A stretch of 64,000 nucleotides of DNA from Hyphomicrobiales bacterium (GTDB lineage: Bacteria; Pseudomonadota; Alphaproteobacteria; Rhizobiales; JACESI01). The notes under the pieces were generated by a model. The model saw only the letters and a list, made by a program, of their open reading frames with translations. It did no database searches and was not told the origin of the DNA. The position numbers and the translations under genes are program-made. This document shows positions 1 to 8,292 of this stretch, in pieces (within the stretch, counting starts at the first letter, position 1; every line of letters starts with the position of its first letter). The stretch is from contig JBDXGY010000001.1 in NCBI GenBank assembly GCA_039989895.1, positions 62,001 through 126,000 on the forward strand, given 5' to 3'.

Positions 1-1762
1 CATCACTCGCAGTGATGCGGGCAATAACCGCACCAAGCCAGCGAATAGACCCATCTGATGAAATTAAAAAGGCTTCATTTGGGGCTTTGTCTATGCGCTG
101 TGAGCGTTTTTCAATTTCACTCGCCAAAGCTTTTTGAGCCGCAGCACGAACCGTTTTTGCCTCGCTCCCAGATGTACCATTCGTGTCAGCTGAAAACCGC
201 AGTCCTTCCAACGTTCCAATATTTTCCCCTTCAACGATAACATCGCCATCATGGGTAACTTCCGCCTCAAGCATAGTGCTTTCTTTCAATTTCTTCATTA
301 AAACGCTCGTACGTCTATCAACAAACCGCTTAGTCAAACACTCATGTAAAGCATCTGATAACCGATCTTCTACATCACGCGCCTCTTCTCGCCAAGCAAT
401 AGCATTCTCCAACCAATCACTTCTGTTAGCAATATATGTCCATGTACGGATATGCGCTATCCGATTCGACAATGTATCTATATCGCCATCTACCCTATCT
501 GCACGTGCAATTTGGCTCGCCAACCATTCTTCGCGCACCCAACCCTCTTTTTGCAAGTGCCCATAAACGGTTAATACCAGATCAGCATGTTCTGCTGGTG
601 ATATTTTGCGATAATCGGGCATCGAGCAAACATCCCAAAGCTTGGCCACATCCTCGCTTGTGGTTGTCATATCCCGCACATCAGCATCACGCATAGCTGC
701 TTCAAGCGTGACTATATCATCACCAACTGGGCTTTTGACGAGCATCGCTGATTTTGGGGCAGCGTCCAGACTGTCGCGTAAATCCTTGAGGGAAGAAAAA
801 TCAAGCTTGCCCGTGCGCCACTGAAATACTTTCAGCGGCTCAAATACATGGGATTCCAATTGTTCCACAAGGCCAACATCAAAACCTTCAACCCGCGAGG
901 TCACACCAAAGGTTCCATCGCGAGTATAGCGCCCTGCCCGCCCGACAATCTGACCAAGCTCTGCTGGCGTTAGGTCACGAAACTGAAAACCATCAAATTT
1001 GCGTATCGCTGAAAGCGCCACATGATCCACATCAAGATTCAACCCCATGCCAATCGCATCCGTTGCCACCAGATAATCTACATCACCATTTTGGAAAAGC
1101 TCGACCTGCGCATTGCGTGTACGTGGGCTAAGAGACCCAAGCACCACAGCCGCCCCACCACTTTGGCGTCGAATAAGCTCCGCGATCCCATAAACATCTT
1201 GAGAAGAAAAGGCGACAACCGCAGAACGGCGCGGCAAACGGGAGATTTTCTTTGGCCCAGCATAGATGAGATCAGAGAGGCGCGGACGCACACTCACATT
1301 CAGCCCTGGCATCAAATCTTCTAAAATAGGCCTAGCCGTGGCTGCGCCAAGCAGTAGGGTTTCATGGGTGCCACGCATGTTTAAAATGCGGTCAGTGAAA
1401 ATATGTCCCCGCTCAAAAGAATGGGCGAGTTGAACCTCATCAATAGCGACAAAATTAACCGCAATATCAAGCGGCATCGCCTCAACAGTACAAATCCAAA
1501 AGCGCGGCTTGGCTGGTGTTATTTTCTCTTCGCCGGTAATCAGTGCGACATTATGTTCGCCCACCTTAGCAACAACCTTAGAATAGACCTCACGCGCCAA
1601 AAGCCGTAGCGGTAGACCCATCATACCGGTTGGGTGCTTGACCATCCGCTCAATCGCCAGATGGGTCTTTCCTGTATTGGTTGGTCCCAATACAGCTGTC
1701 ACACCGCGCGTGGATGCAACCTTCACAGCTTCAAAAGCACCTGTCACTACATTGATCGTCAT
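1..1762 (-). CDS. Suv3/MgpS-like superfamily 2 helicase (C-terminus beyond window)
   Basis: An open frame of 587 codons starts at the ATG at 1762 and runs off the left edge, so the C-terminal part is missing. The N-terminus carries a Walker A motif, GPTNTGKTH, near residue 30, followed by the DEVQ-type Walker B motif (AIDEVQLAHSFERGH) near residue 110. This pairing is typical of Suv3-like RNA/DNA helicases. A second RecA-like domain follows, with VATDAIGMGLN and QIVGRAGR signatures. Rhizobial relatives are long proteins annotated as helicase or MgpS and usually carry further C-terminal domains. The role is probably ATP-driven RNA unwinding in the cytoplasm, by family. The gap upstream holds three hairpin repeats. 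Family assignment is firm; the cellular role is inferred. Confidence 0.9.
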   Translation of the reverse strand, partial: MTINVVTGAFEAVKVASTRGVTAVLGPTNTGKTHLAIERMVKHPTGMMGLPLRLLAREVYSKVVAKVGEHNVALITGEEKITPAKPRFWICTVEAMPLDIAVNFVAIDEVQLAHSFERGHIFTDRILNMRGTHETLLLGAATARPILEDLMPGLNVSVRPRLSDLIYAGPKKISRLPRRSAVVAFSSQDVYGIAELIRRQSGGAAVVLGSLSPRTRNAQVELFQNGDVDYLVATDAIGMGLNLDVDHVALSAIRKFDGFQFRDLTPAELGQIVGRAGRYTRDGTFGVTSRVEGFDVGLVEQLESHVFEPLKVFQWRTGKLDFSSLKDLRDSLDAAPKSAMLVKSPVGDDIVTLEAAMRDADVRDMTTTSEDVAKLWDVCSMPDYRKISPAEHADLVLTVYGHLQKEGWVREEWLASQIARADRVDGDIDTLSNRIAHIRTWTYIANRSDWLENAIAWREEARDVEDRLSDALHECLTKRFVDRRTSVLMKKLKESTMLEAEVTHDGDVIVEGENIGTLEGLRFSADTNGTSGSEAKTVRAAAQKALASEIEKRSQRIDKAPNEAFLISSDGSIRWLGAVIARITASD

Positions 1763-1920
1763 GGTTCACAGTTCGATGGGGATTAAGGTTCAATGAGGTT
1801 CTAATACGACCCCGTGTCTCATAATAAGTCACATACCGTCATAACCCAGCTTAACCTATAGCGCACCTGATCTTTTTGTCTTGGTCAAAAGGTTATTTAT
1901 TAATCTTAGGAACATGGCAG

Positions 1921-1969
1921 GAACAAAGGGCGTCCGAATCAGTGATTCAAAAATGTTTTCTCTTTGTTC
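1921..1969. repeat. hairpin repeat unit 1
   Basis: The unit begins GAACAAAG and ends with the exact inverse CTTTGTTC 33 bases later. Inside it is a second small inverted repeat, GAATC-agt-GATTC (1936-1948). The segment GTCCGAATCAG is shared with units 2 and 3 at the same distance from the left arm. This copy is the most diverged, lacking the GGAGAA that follows CAG/CA in the other two. Confidence 0.6.
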
Positions 1970-2163
1970 TACGCTAAATATGGAAAATCAACGCCATTAT
2001 CCAACCACATATTGAATCTAACCGATTCAAATATAAGGCTTTTTTGGAACCATTGGTTAACAGCCTGTGACCTCGGTGTTTCACAAAGAGTCAAAGCGCT
2101 TAATGAAACATTACAACATGGCTGCCACACCTGACTCTCTTGTTAAGAATTGGATCGAGAGGG

Positions 2164-2213
2164 GAACAAAGCCTGTTCGAATCAGGAGAATAAACGATGT
2201 ATTCGTTTTGTTC
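2164..2213. repeat. hairpin repeat unit 2
   Basis: Left arm GAACAAA (2164-2170) pairs with TTTGTTC (2207-2213). An inner pair CGAAT/ATTCG can form inside it. The core TGTTCGAATCAGGAGAA matches unit 3 except at one or two positions. The flank upstream (TTAAGAATTGG...) also resembles that of unit 3, so the repeated element is probably longer than the hairpin. Confidence 0.65.
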
Positions 2214-2432
2214 ATTTAGGAATTGAGCACATATAGTACCTGACAAAAGAACAATAACTATTGCGATGTCCTACACAGCTTGCATGGCGAACGAAAAGGT
2301 TAACTCGGCCTTATTTTATCCTGTAACTCTCAACCCACGCACGCATCAACAGCCAGACTTAAAAGTATAAACAAATTATGAGCGTGGCTTGAACCAAGCA
2401 AGGCTGTTTCTTAACGAATAGAGAGAGAAAGA

Positions 2433-2482
2433 GAACAAAGGCTGTCCGAATCAGGAGAACTGGGAGTATTCAGCATTTGTTC
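2433..2482. repeat. hairpin repeat unit 3
   Basis: Left arm GAACAAAGGCTG (2433-2444) pairs with CAGCATTTGTTC (2471-2482), an 11-bp stem with one mismatch. The inner GAAT/ATTC pair is adjacent to it. The loop carries TCAGGAGAA as in unit 2. The outer arms are the same in all three units while the bases next to them differ in ways that keep pairing, which favours a structured element over a protein-coding one. Confidence 0.65.
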
Positions 2483-2666
2483 CCACAAGATCGTGTATTA
2501 AATACTGAGTTCAGCACTAATTTTTGTAGGCAATTCATAGTGTTAATGCTGCAAGTATTAACATGATGTCAAATATCTGGCTCACATTGAAACACGTTGT
2601 GGAACAGACATCAACACTCACAGGCGCCAAAGCATAAGATCAAGAAATACAAAGAATAATCGATAT

Positions 2667-3539
2667 TTAATTTGATTTCGAGGCAACCTTACCGCCAAGC
2701 GTTAAATCAAATTCACTGACACCAAGCGTCAGCGTACCAAATTTGGTTCCAACCTTGATATTAACAGGAACAAGAACCGGTAGACCTGAGATTGGCGCAA
2801 GCCAAAGCTCCATCTTCGATTTGTTTTTTAGATAAACTGTGGTCGATCGGTTTGGCCTATGCCCCGCTATTGGGAGGTAGAATGCTTTGCAGATAACCAC
2901 AGGCCCTTTGTAACCATTACCTCCGCCAAGGCTCACTTGTCGCATTTCTTTATATCTAAGCTTAACATCAAAACGCTGCCAACCATCAAAAACCGGTATA
3001 GTACGATTACAGGCAGCTTTCGGCTCAATTCGGCCATCTTGACCAAGCGGCACCATGAAAGCAGACAAAGGATCAAGAATATTACGCCAATGTTGGCTTT
3101 TTACTGGAATGCGGTCCGGCTTCTTAGATAAAGGCGGCGCGGCAAACAGCTTTTTAATGGAACCTGACGCCATCTTCATGCGTACCTTGGTAATCAGGTT
3201 TTCTTCAATGGTGTCCATATTGAAATTGGACGGGATAACTTTACCGCGACGCAAATGCCCAGATGTTGAAAAGGATCCTTTACCATCTGACACAAGACGG
3301 CTTACCCCAGCAGTACGACCACTGGCATCAATATTAAAACGATTCCCATCGAATTGTGATCTCAATTTTAGAACGCCGATGGGGACAGCCGCAATTGCCA
3401 TGGTGTATTTGATATATACGTTGGCCTTTTCTGCAGCAGCCAAATCAGTAGTCGATACAAAGCACAGACTGCAGGCCGCAATCAAAGCCGCCTTCAAACT
3501 TTGCCTTGGCTTGATTTTTACTGATAACAAGGAACTCAT
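2667..3539 (-). CDS. DUF3108 domain-containing exported protein
   Basis: This is a 290-residue protein with an N-terminal signal peptide ending near AAA at residues 34-36. It reads as a beta-rich periplasmic or outer-membrane-facing protein. The stretch IKYTMAIAAVPIGVLKLRS and the ensuing Gly/Ser-rich strands match the DUF3108 family, which is widespread in alphaproteobacteria and of unknown function. It sits divergently from rpmB across 328 bp, an arrangement seen in other Rhizobiales as I recall it. No catalytic motif is visible. The family call is good, the function unknown. Confidence 0.8.
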   Translation of the reverse strand: MSSLLSVKIKPRQSLKAALIAACSLCFVSTTDLAAAEKANVYIKYTMAIAAVPIGVLKLRSQFDGNRFNIDASGRTAGVSRLVSDGKGSFSTSGHLRRGKVIPSNFNMDTIEENLITKVRMKMASGSIKKLFAAPPLSKKPDRIPVKSQHWRNILDPLSAFMVPLGQDGRIEPKAACNRTIPVFDGWQRFDVKLRYKEMRQVSLGGGNGYKGPVVICKAFYLPIAGHRPNRSTTVYLKNKSKMELWLAPISGLPVLVPVNIKVGTKFGTLTLGVSEFDLTLGGKVASKSN

Positions 3540-3867
3540 CCCTCCGGTATCTAATATACAGTTAAAGAGTCATTTCATCAGACAAAATACAATGATGATG
3601 TTACATACATTAACACCTAAAACGCGGCGCTTCGACAAATCAGTTGCACTATATAATGGCAACAAACATTTAGGTAGTAAAATTTTGCATGTTGATCGTG
3701 TTATTATGCCCCTCGTGACTTGACGAAATGAACTAATATCCGTAGAAACGGGCAAATTTTCCGACATTGTCGTCGTGAGACAACGCTCAAGTGGGCGAAA
3801 CCTCTTGGTTTAATGCACGAATACAAAACAGTTTAAGGCTTCGGCCTTGTAAAAAAGGATTACCCTC
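3540..3867. other. divergent intergenic region, DUF3108 / rpmB
   Basis: This 328-bp gap separates the divergent DUF3108 gene and rpmB and should hold both promoters. An open frame on the minus strand (3570-3767) has no ribosome-binding site or recognisable product and is not called. The only clear structure is the small UUCG hairpin just before rpmB, listed separately. Confidence 0.6.
3835..3848 (+). promoter_or_regulatory. C(UUCG)G hairpin in the rpmB leader
   Basis: AAGGC-TTCG-GCCTT forms a perfect 5-bp stem closed by a UUCG tetraloop, one of the most stable RNA tetraloops. It ends 19 bases before the rpmB ATG, directly upstream of the AAAAGGA ribosome-binding site. It has no following T-tract on either strand, so it is not an intrinsic terminator. 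A role in translation or mRNA stability of the ribosomal protein gene is inference. Confidence 0.5.
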
Positions 3868-4161
3868 ATGGCTCGCCGTTGCGAACTCACTGGAAAAGCC
3901 GTTATGTCAGGCAATAACGTAAGCCACGCTAAAAATAGAACGCGTCGCCGTTTTCTGCCAAACCTCAACAATGTAACATTGATGAGCGAAGCGCTGGAAC
4001 AAAAAGTATTTTTGAAAATAAGCGCGAGCGCTCTTCGCACAGTTGAGCACCGTGGCGGTCTTGATGCCTTCTTGCTGAAAGCCAAAGAAGCAGAACTTTC
4101 AGATCGTGCAAAGCTCATCAAGCGTCAGCTTGAACGTAAGCTTGCTGAAGCTGCTGCATAA
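3868..4161 (+). CDS. rpmB: 50S ribosomal protein L28
   Basis: The 97-residue product starts [12 protein letters not shown] and contains the [15 protein letters not shown] segment characteristic of L28, a basic protein of the large ribosomal subunit. Length is normal for alphaproteobacterial L28, which has a C-terminal helical extension rich in Lys and Ala compared with the shorter enterobacterial form. Ribosome-binding site AAGGA lies 8 bases before ATG, and the UUCG hairpin precedes it. A strong intrinsic terminator follows 26 bp after the stop, so the gene is probably a single transcription unit. Confidence 0.97.
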   Translation: MARRCELTGKAVMSGNNVSHAKNRTRRRFLPNLNNVTLMSEALEQKVFLKISASALRTVEHRGGLDAFLLKAKEAELSDRAKLIKRQLERKLAEAAA

Positions 4162-4187
4162 AACATATCTAAATATAATATTTAATT

Positions 4188-4210
4188 GAGCCCGGTGACG
4201 GGCTCTTTTT
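4188..4210 (+). terminator. intrinsic terminator after rpmB
   Basis: GAGCCCG-gtga-CGGGCTC is a perfect 7-bp GC-rich stem followed directly by TTTTT. It lies 26 bp after the rpmB stop codon. Confidence 0.92.
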
Positions 4211-4306
4211 CATTTCTGCCCACTTCAACTTAGAACAAATGGCCGTGAAGCCTCTTTATTCCCTGCGCATATGCAATAAACTGCGCAAAATATTTTGGAG
4301 GTATCA

Positions 4307-5752
4307 ATGAACGCCATGCTTAGAAGAATGGGGCTTAAAAAACTGGCCTGGACCATCACGACAGCTGCATTTTTTACAACAGCACTGACAGGCGTTTCAT
4401 CCCCATCCCTTGCTCAAACGCTCCAAGCGAACGAAAGCACAGCCTCAGATGCGATTGATGGCATAAGCATTGAAGATCTTTCAATGCTCACTCTTTTGGG
4501 TGGTGGCGACGAACGACAAGATGCCCTCGACAAACTCGTAGCGCGCGGAAATCTCGATATTGCGCCAACCCTTGTGATGTTCATGCGGCTTGGTGGTGAG
4601 TTCAGACCAATGGCTGAAGCTTTGCAAAAATTAACGGGCACAAAGATTGATACATGGCGTGATGCCATGCTGTGGCAGGAGGCTCATCCCGAAGTTGTCC
4701 CTCATGCGACCTACCGCAAATTAAAATTACGCTTCCTCAATGCGATCGATGAAAATTTTGAGCAGTTCTTTGACCTCAAATATACATCGCGCGATCAAAT
4801 GAAAATACGGCTTGAAGAAATCACATGGGGCGGCGTTAAAGTGGACGGCATTCCCTCATTAGACAATCCAAAGCTGATCAAAGCGTCAAAGGCCAAATAT
4901 CTTATTCCAAGCGACCTTGTCTTCGGTGTTGAGATCAACGGCGATGCGCGCGCCTATCCGTTACGCATTATGGGTTGGCATGAAATGTTCAACGACGTCA
5001 TCGGCGGTGTACCCGTAGCGCTTGCTTATTGCACCCTATGCGGCGCTGGCATTTTATTTGAGACACAAACAGATCAATTCAAAAAGCCGCTCGTCTTTGG
5101 CTCATCTGGTTTTTTATATCGCTCTAACAAACTCATGTTTGACCGAACAACCAAAACCTTATGGAACCAATTCACTGGCGAACCTGTCGCTGGCAAACTT
5201 GTTGACAAGAACGTCAAGCTAAAAATCCGGCCCGTCACAATCACATCATGGGAAGAATGGAACAAAGAACATCCCGACACAAAAGTGCTGTCTTTAAAAA
5301 CCGGCCACAAGCGGAATTATGGATCAGGCGTTGTTTATAATGAGTATTTTTCAAGTCCTGATTTGATGTTCCCCACCATTGTGCGCGATGAAAGCCAGTT
5401 ACAACGCAAGGATTTTATCTTTGGCATCCGCGAATTTGGTGCGGCCAAAGCGTGGCCAGTGGAGGCTTTCCGTAAAAGAAAAGTCATCAACGATACAATC
5501 GGCGCAACCAATGTTGTACTCATCGGCAATGCCGACACGCGCACTGTCCGCGCTTATGAGCGAGGGGATGTGTCGTTTGAAAATGGCGCATCAAGCAGCG
5601 ATTTAAAAAGCAATGATGGTGATTGGAAAGTCACCGAAGATTTTCTAATTGGCCCTAATGGTAAAAAGTTCGCCCGCGTCTCTGGGCACGTTGCCTATTG
5701 GTTTGCATGGGATAGTTATCTCGGCGTGAAGAGTGAGCTTTACTCAGGCTAA
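4307..5752 (+). CDS. DUF3179 domain-containing exported protein
   Basis: The start is placed at the ATG at 4307, behind a GGAGG at 4297-4301; a longer frame opening with TTG at 4295 would begin inside that ribosome-binding site. The 481-residue product has a signal peptide (cleavage near SLAQ). The family signature AYCTLCGAG, with its CxxC pair, lies near residue 245, together with GVEINGDARAYPLRIMGWHE. DUF3179 proteins are common in bacteria and of unknown biochemical role; the paired Cys and conserved His suggest metal binding or redox, which is conjecture. The gene stands alone between rpmB and argG. Confidence 0.85.
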   Translation: MNAMLRRMGLKKLAWTITTAAFFTTALTGVSSPSLAQTLQANESTASDAIDGISIEDLSMLTLLGGGDERQDALDKLVARGNLDIAPTLVMFMRLGGEFRPMAEALQKLTGTKIDTWRDAMLWQEAHPEVVPHATYRKLKLRFLNAIDENFEQFFDLKYTSRDQMKIRLEEITWGGVKVDGIPSLDNPKLIKASKAKYLIPSDLVFGVEINGDARAYPLRIMGWHEMFNDVIGGVPVALAYCTLCGAGILFETQTDQFKKPLVFGSSGFLYRSNKLMFDRTTKTLWNQFTGEPVAGKLVDKNVKLKIRPVTITSWEEWNKEHPDTKVLSLKTGHKRNYGSGVVYNEYFSSPDLMFPTIVRDESQLQRKDFIFGIREFGAAKAWPVEAFRKRKVINDTIGATNVVLIGNADTRTVRAYERGDVSFENGASSSDLKSNDGDWKVTEDFLIGPNGKKFARVSGHVAYWFAWDSYLGVKSELYSG

Positions 5753-5850
5753 ACGCGCTTCATCCATGCCTGCAGCTCAAGTCCCATAAGGGCTAAACAA
5801 TCGTTCACAATGCCAATTCGATGTAAAAGATTGTAGCTAGGGAACTTTAT

Positions 5851-7086
5851 TCAACCTGCGTTTTGTTTTAAGCGCTGGCGCAAGGTGCGAAGGCGAAGCG
5901 CATTGAGTTTGATGAAGCCAGCCGCATCATTGTGATCATAATCAACCGCACCTTCTTCAAAGGTCACAAGCTCTTCGCTGTAGAGAGAATAAGGTGATGA
6001 ACGAGCAACAAGCGTCACATTGCCCTTATAAAGCTTCAATGTCACCGTGCCGGTCACCATCTCCTGACTTTTGTCGATCAAGGCTTGCAGCATTTCACGC
6101 TCTGGCGAGAACCAGAAGCCATTATAAAGAAGCTCAGCATAACGCGGCATGATTTCATCTTTAAGGTGGGCTGCACCACTATCAAGCGTCAGTGATTCAA
6201 TGCCTCTGTGCGCTGTCAGCAAAATTGTACCGCCCGGCGTCTCGTAAACACCGCGCGATTTCATTCCCACATAACGGTTTTCAACCAGATCAAGCCGCCC
6301 GATACCATTGTCATGGCCATATTTATTGAGCGCGGTCAGAATTGTTGCAGGGCTCATCGCCTCACCATTGATTGAAACGGCATCACCCTTTTCAAAACCA
6401 ACCTCAATGATGGTCGCTTTATCGGGAGCATCTTCCGGCGCAATTGTGCGCGAATAAACAAATTCAGGCGCTTCAACAGATGGATCTTCCAGAACCTTAC
6501 CTTCTGATGAGGTATGTAATAGATTAGCATCAACAGAAAACGGCGCTTCGCCGCGTTTGTCTTTAGCAATTGGAATTTGATTTTTTTCCGCAAAATCTAT
6601 CAGTTTGGTACGGCTCAACAAATCCCATTCGCGCCATGGAGCAATCACCTTGATATCAGGATTGAGCGCATAATAACCAAGCTCAAAGCGCACCTGATCA
6701 TTGCCTTTGCCGGTTGCACCATGACACACAGCATCGCCCCCTGTTTCAGCTGCAATCTCGATTTGACGTTTTGATATCAGCGGGCGCGCAATAGATGTAC
6801 CCAAGAGGTAGACACCTTCATAAAGCGCATTGGCACGAAACATTGGAAAAACATAATCGCGCACAAACTCTTCGCGCAAATCTTCGACATAGATTTCTTT
6901 GATCCCCAGCATCTCAGCTTTTTTGCGTGCTGGCTCCAGCTCTTCACCTTGGCCAAGGTCCGCCGTGAAGGTCACCACTTCGCATTCATATTCCTGCTGC
7001 AACCATTTCAAAATGATCGAGGTATCCAACCCACCTGAATAAGCAAGAACAACTTTATTGATATCGGATTTTTTGAACGTGGCCAT
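5851..7086 (-). CDS. argG: argininosuccinate synthase
   Basis: The enzyme joins citrulline and aspartate using ATP in arginine biosynthesis. The 411-residue product has the N-terminal PP-loop AYSGGLDTS at residues 15-23, followed by TADLGQGEE and later [16 protein letters not shown], all hallmarks of ArgG. Length is normal for the proteobacterial form. AGGA precedes ATG by 8 bases. It lies downstream of the rlmN-peroxiredoxin-membrane protein group on the same strand but 135 bp away, so it may have its own promoter. Confidence 0.97.
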   Translation of the reverse strand: MATFKKSDINKVVLAYSGGLDTSIILKWLQQEYECEVVTFTADLGQGEELEPARKKAEMLGIKEIYVEDLREEFVRDYVFPMFRANALYEGVYLLGTSIARPLISKRQIEIAAETGGDAVCHGATGKGNDQVRFELGYYALNPDIKVIAPWREWDLLSRTKLIDFAEKNQIPIAKDKRGEAPFSVDANLLHTSSEGKVLEDPSVEAPEFVYSRTIAPEDAPDKATIIEVGFEKGDAVSINGEAMSPATILTALNKYGHDNGIGRLDLVENRYVGMKSRGVYETPGGTILLTAHRGIESLTLDSGAAHLKDEIMPRYAELLYNGFWFSPEREMLQALIDKSQEMVTGTVTLKLYKGNVTLVARSSPYSLYSEELVTFEEGAVDYDHNDAAGFIKLNALRLRTLRQRLKQNAG

Positions 7087-7221
7087 TTTTAAAATTCCTA
7101 AAAAGGGGCTTGATGATTTTCGCGCACTTTATCCATCATGGATGAATAGGCAAGCTAAACACTGGTATAAAGTGAAGATAAGTCGCTTCAAAAGCGATAA
7201 ATTTACTCTCTCCAAGATTCC

Positions 7222-7692
7222 CTAAATTGATGCCTTGGTTTGCGTACGCCAACCACCAGCATTACGACCAGCAATCAACCAGTAAACAAGACCAGCAACA
7301 AACCCAGCAGCGAGAGTAATTACAAGATCTTGCTGTGGCGGGGTTTCATCGACATAAACACCACTCTCATTTAAGAGAAAAAGCCCTATCACGCCACCAG
7401 CTGCCACATGCACAAAGATAGAGCGCCAAGAAAAAGCCTCTGTAATCAGACCCGCAACGACAGCAGGGGTGAAGGCGGTCCATCCAATGTGGAAAAAAGC
7501 GATAAGGCCAAAAGCACCTGAGAATAAAAGCGTAATCACTTCTTCTTCTGGCGAGCCACCGTCAAGCCCCCCAAAATTAGCCCGCCACCCAATTATGCTC
7601 ACGACAAGAGCTGCCATCGCAGCCATAGTCGCAAAACAATAGGCAAAGGCTAAAATAAAAAGTCGGGTCAAAACTCGGAAAAATAAAACCAT
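7222..7692 (-). CDS. small integral membrane protein, unknown function
   Basis: The product has 156 residues and four strongly hydrophobic segments (about residues 5-35, 55-80, 85-108 and 120-142), with a short soluble loop GGLDGGSPEEE after the first. No family is recognised with certainty; similar small proteins occur in rhizobia. The ATG is only 2 bases after the stop of the peroxiredoxin gene, so the two are almost certainly co-transcribed and translationally coupled. Nothing in the sequence indicates a substrate. Confidence 0.75.
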   Translation of the reverse strand: MVLFFRVLTRLFILAFAYCFATMAAMAALVVSIIGWRANFGGLDGGSPEEEVITLLFSGAFGLIAFFHIGWTAFTPAVVAGLITEAFSWRSIFVHVAAGGVIGLFLLNESGVYVDETPPQQDLVITLAAGFVAGLVYWLIAGRNAGGWRTQTKASI

Positions 7693-7694
7693 TT

Positions 7695-8255
7695 TTAAGC
7701 GTCTAACAAATGTTGAATGATCTGCTCCGCATCCTGATCAGGCGGGAAAATCGGATAGAATGTTTTTACAATCACACCATCGCGCACAATCATGCTCATA
7801 CGTTTAAGAAGTGTCATATCATCTACTTCAAAAGTTGGCAGCTTGAGCGCCTTTGCAAAAGTCAAAGCTTCATCAGACAAAAGCGCAAAAGGAAGATGCA
7901 GCCGCGCTGCCGCCTCTTTTTGATATTTTGTATCCTGTGTTGAAAGCCCAAATAAATGCGCAACACCATGAGTCTTCAATTCCTCAAAGTGATCTCTAAA
8001 GGAACAAGACTGCGGTGTACAACCGCGCGCACCGGGAATTGCATCCCAGTTATCAGGCAACGCCTTATCAGGACTACCCGTCATGGGATAAATATAAAGA
8101 ACCAAAATGCCACGCAAGCTAGCCAATGAAACATATGTATCATCTGTTGTAGCGAGTTTAACATTTGGCAATGGCATGCCAACCAGATGGTCAGCTGCAC
8201 CGTCATCAACAGGCGGTGCAATGGTCGTCCAATCAGGTTTTGCAAGATTTGTCAT
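7695..8255 (-). CDS. peroxiredoxin (AhpC/TSA, BCP-like)
   Basis: The 186-residue protein has the thioredoxin-fold peroxiredoxin pattern: YIYPMTGSPDK followed by ARGCTPQSCSFRDHF. Cys79 fits the peroxidatic cysteine and Cys84, five residues later, the resolving cysteine as in BCP-type enzymes. The expected activity is thiol-dependent reduction of hydrogen peroxide and alkyl peroxides in the cytoplasm; there is no signal peptide. It lies 37 bp after rlmN and immediately before a small membrane protein. The reductant is unknown. Confidence 0.88.
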   Translation of the reverse strand: MTNLAKPDWTTIAPPVDDGAADHLVGMPLPNVKLATTDDTYVSLASLRGILVLYIYPMTGSPDKALPDNWDAIPGARGCTPQSCSFRDHFEELKTHGVAHLFGLSTQDTKYQKEAAARLHLPFALLSDEALTFAKALKLPTFEVDDMTLLKRMSMIVRDGVIVKTFYPIFPPDQDAEQIIQHLLDA

Positions 8256-8292
8256 TGGTGCAGTCCCATTTTGATTTCATCAGGCAAAACGC

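Larger units (their letters stand above)
1763..2666. other. 904-bp gene-free gap with three hairpin repeats
   Basis: No convincing coding frame lies between the helicase and the DUF3108 gene. The gap carries three related inverted-repeat units, listed separately, and five GANTC sites (CcrM methylation sequence in this class) in its first two thirds, including GAATC at 1936, 2014, 2179 and 2448 and GATTC at 1944 and 2024. I see no tRNA or DnaA-box cluster. The helicase promoter must lie at its left end and the DUF3108 gene ends at its right end. Confidence 0.7.

Noticed and set aside
2164-2178. GAAC-N7-GTTC in repeat unit 2, like a LexA-type box
   Set aside because: Known alphaproteobacterial SOS boxes are direct repeats GTTC-N7-GTTC, and the second half is not kept in units 1 and 3.
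2171-2186. TTCGAATC in repeat unit 2 resembles a tRNA T-loop
   Set aside because: No acceptor, D or anticodon arm can be drawn around it, and units 1 and 3 have TCCGAATC at the same place.
1763-2666. Replication origin in the long gap
   Set aside because: No cluster of DnaA boxes and none of the usual origin neighbours (hemE, repABC, parAB) are present; TTATCCAACC near 1998 is a single imperfect match.
3570-3767. 65-codon frame between DUF3108 gene and rpmB, minus strand
   Set aside because: No ribosome-binding site or family; lies where both promoters are expected.
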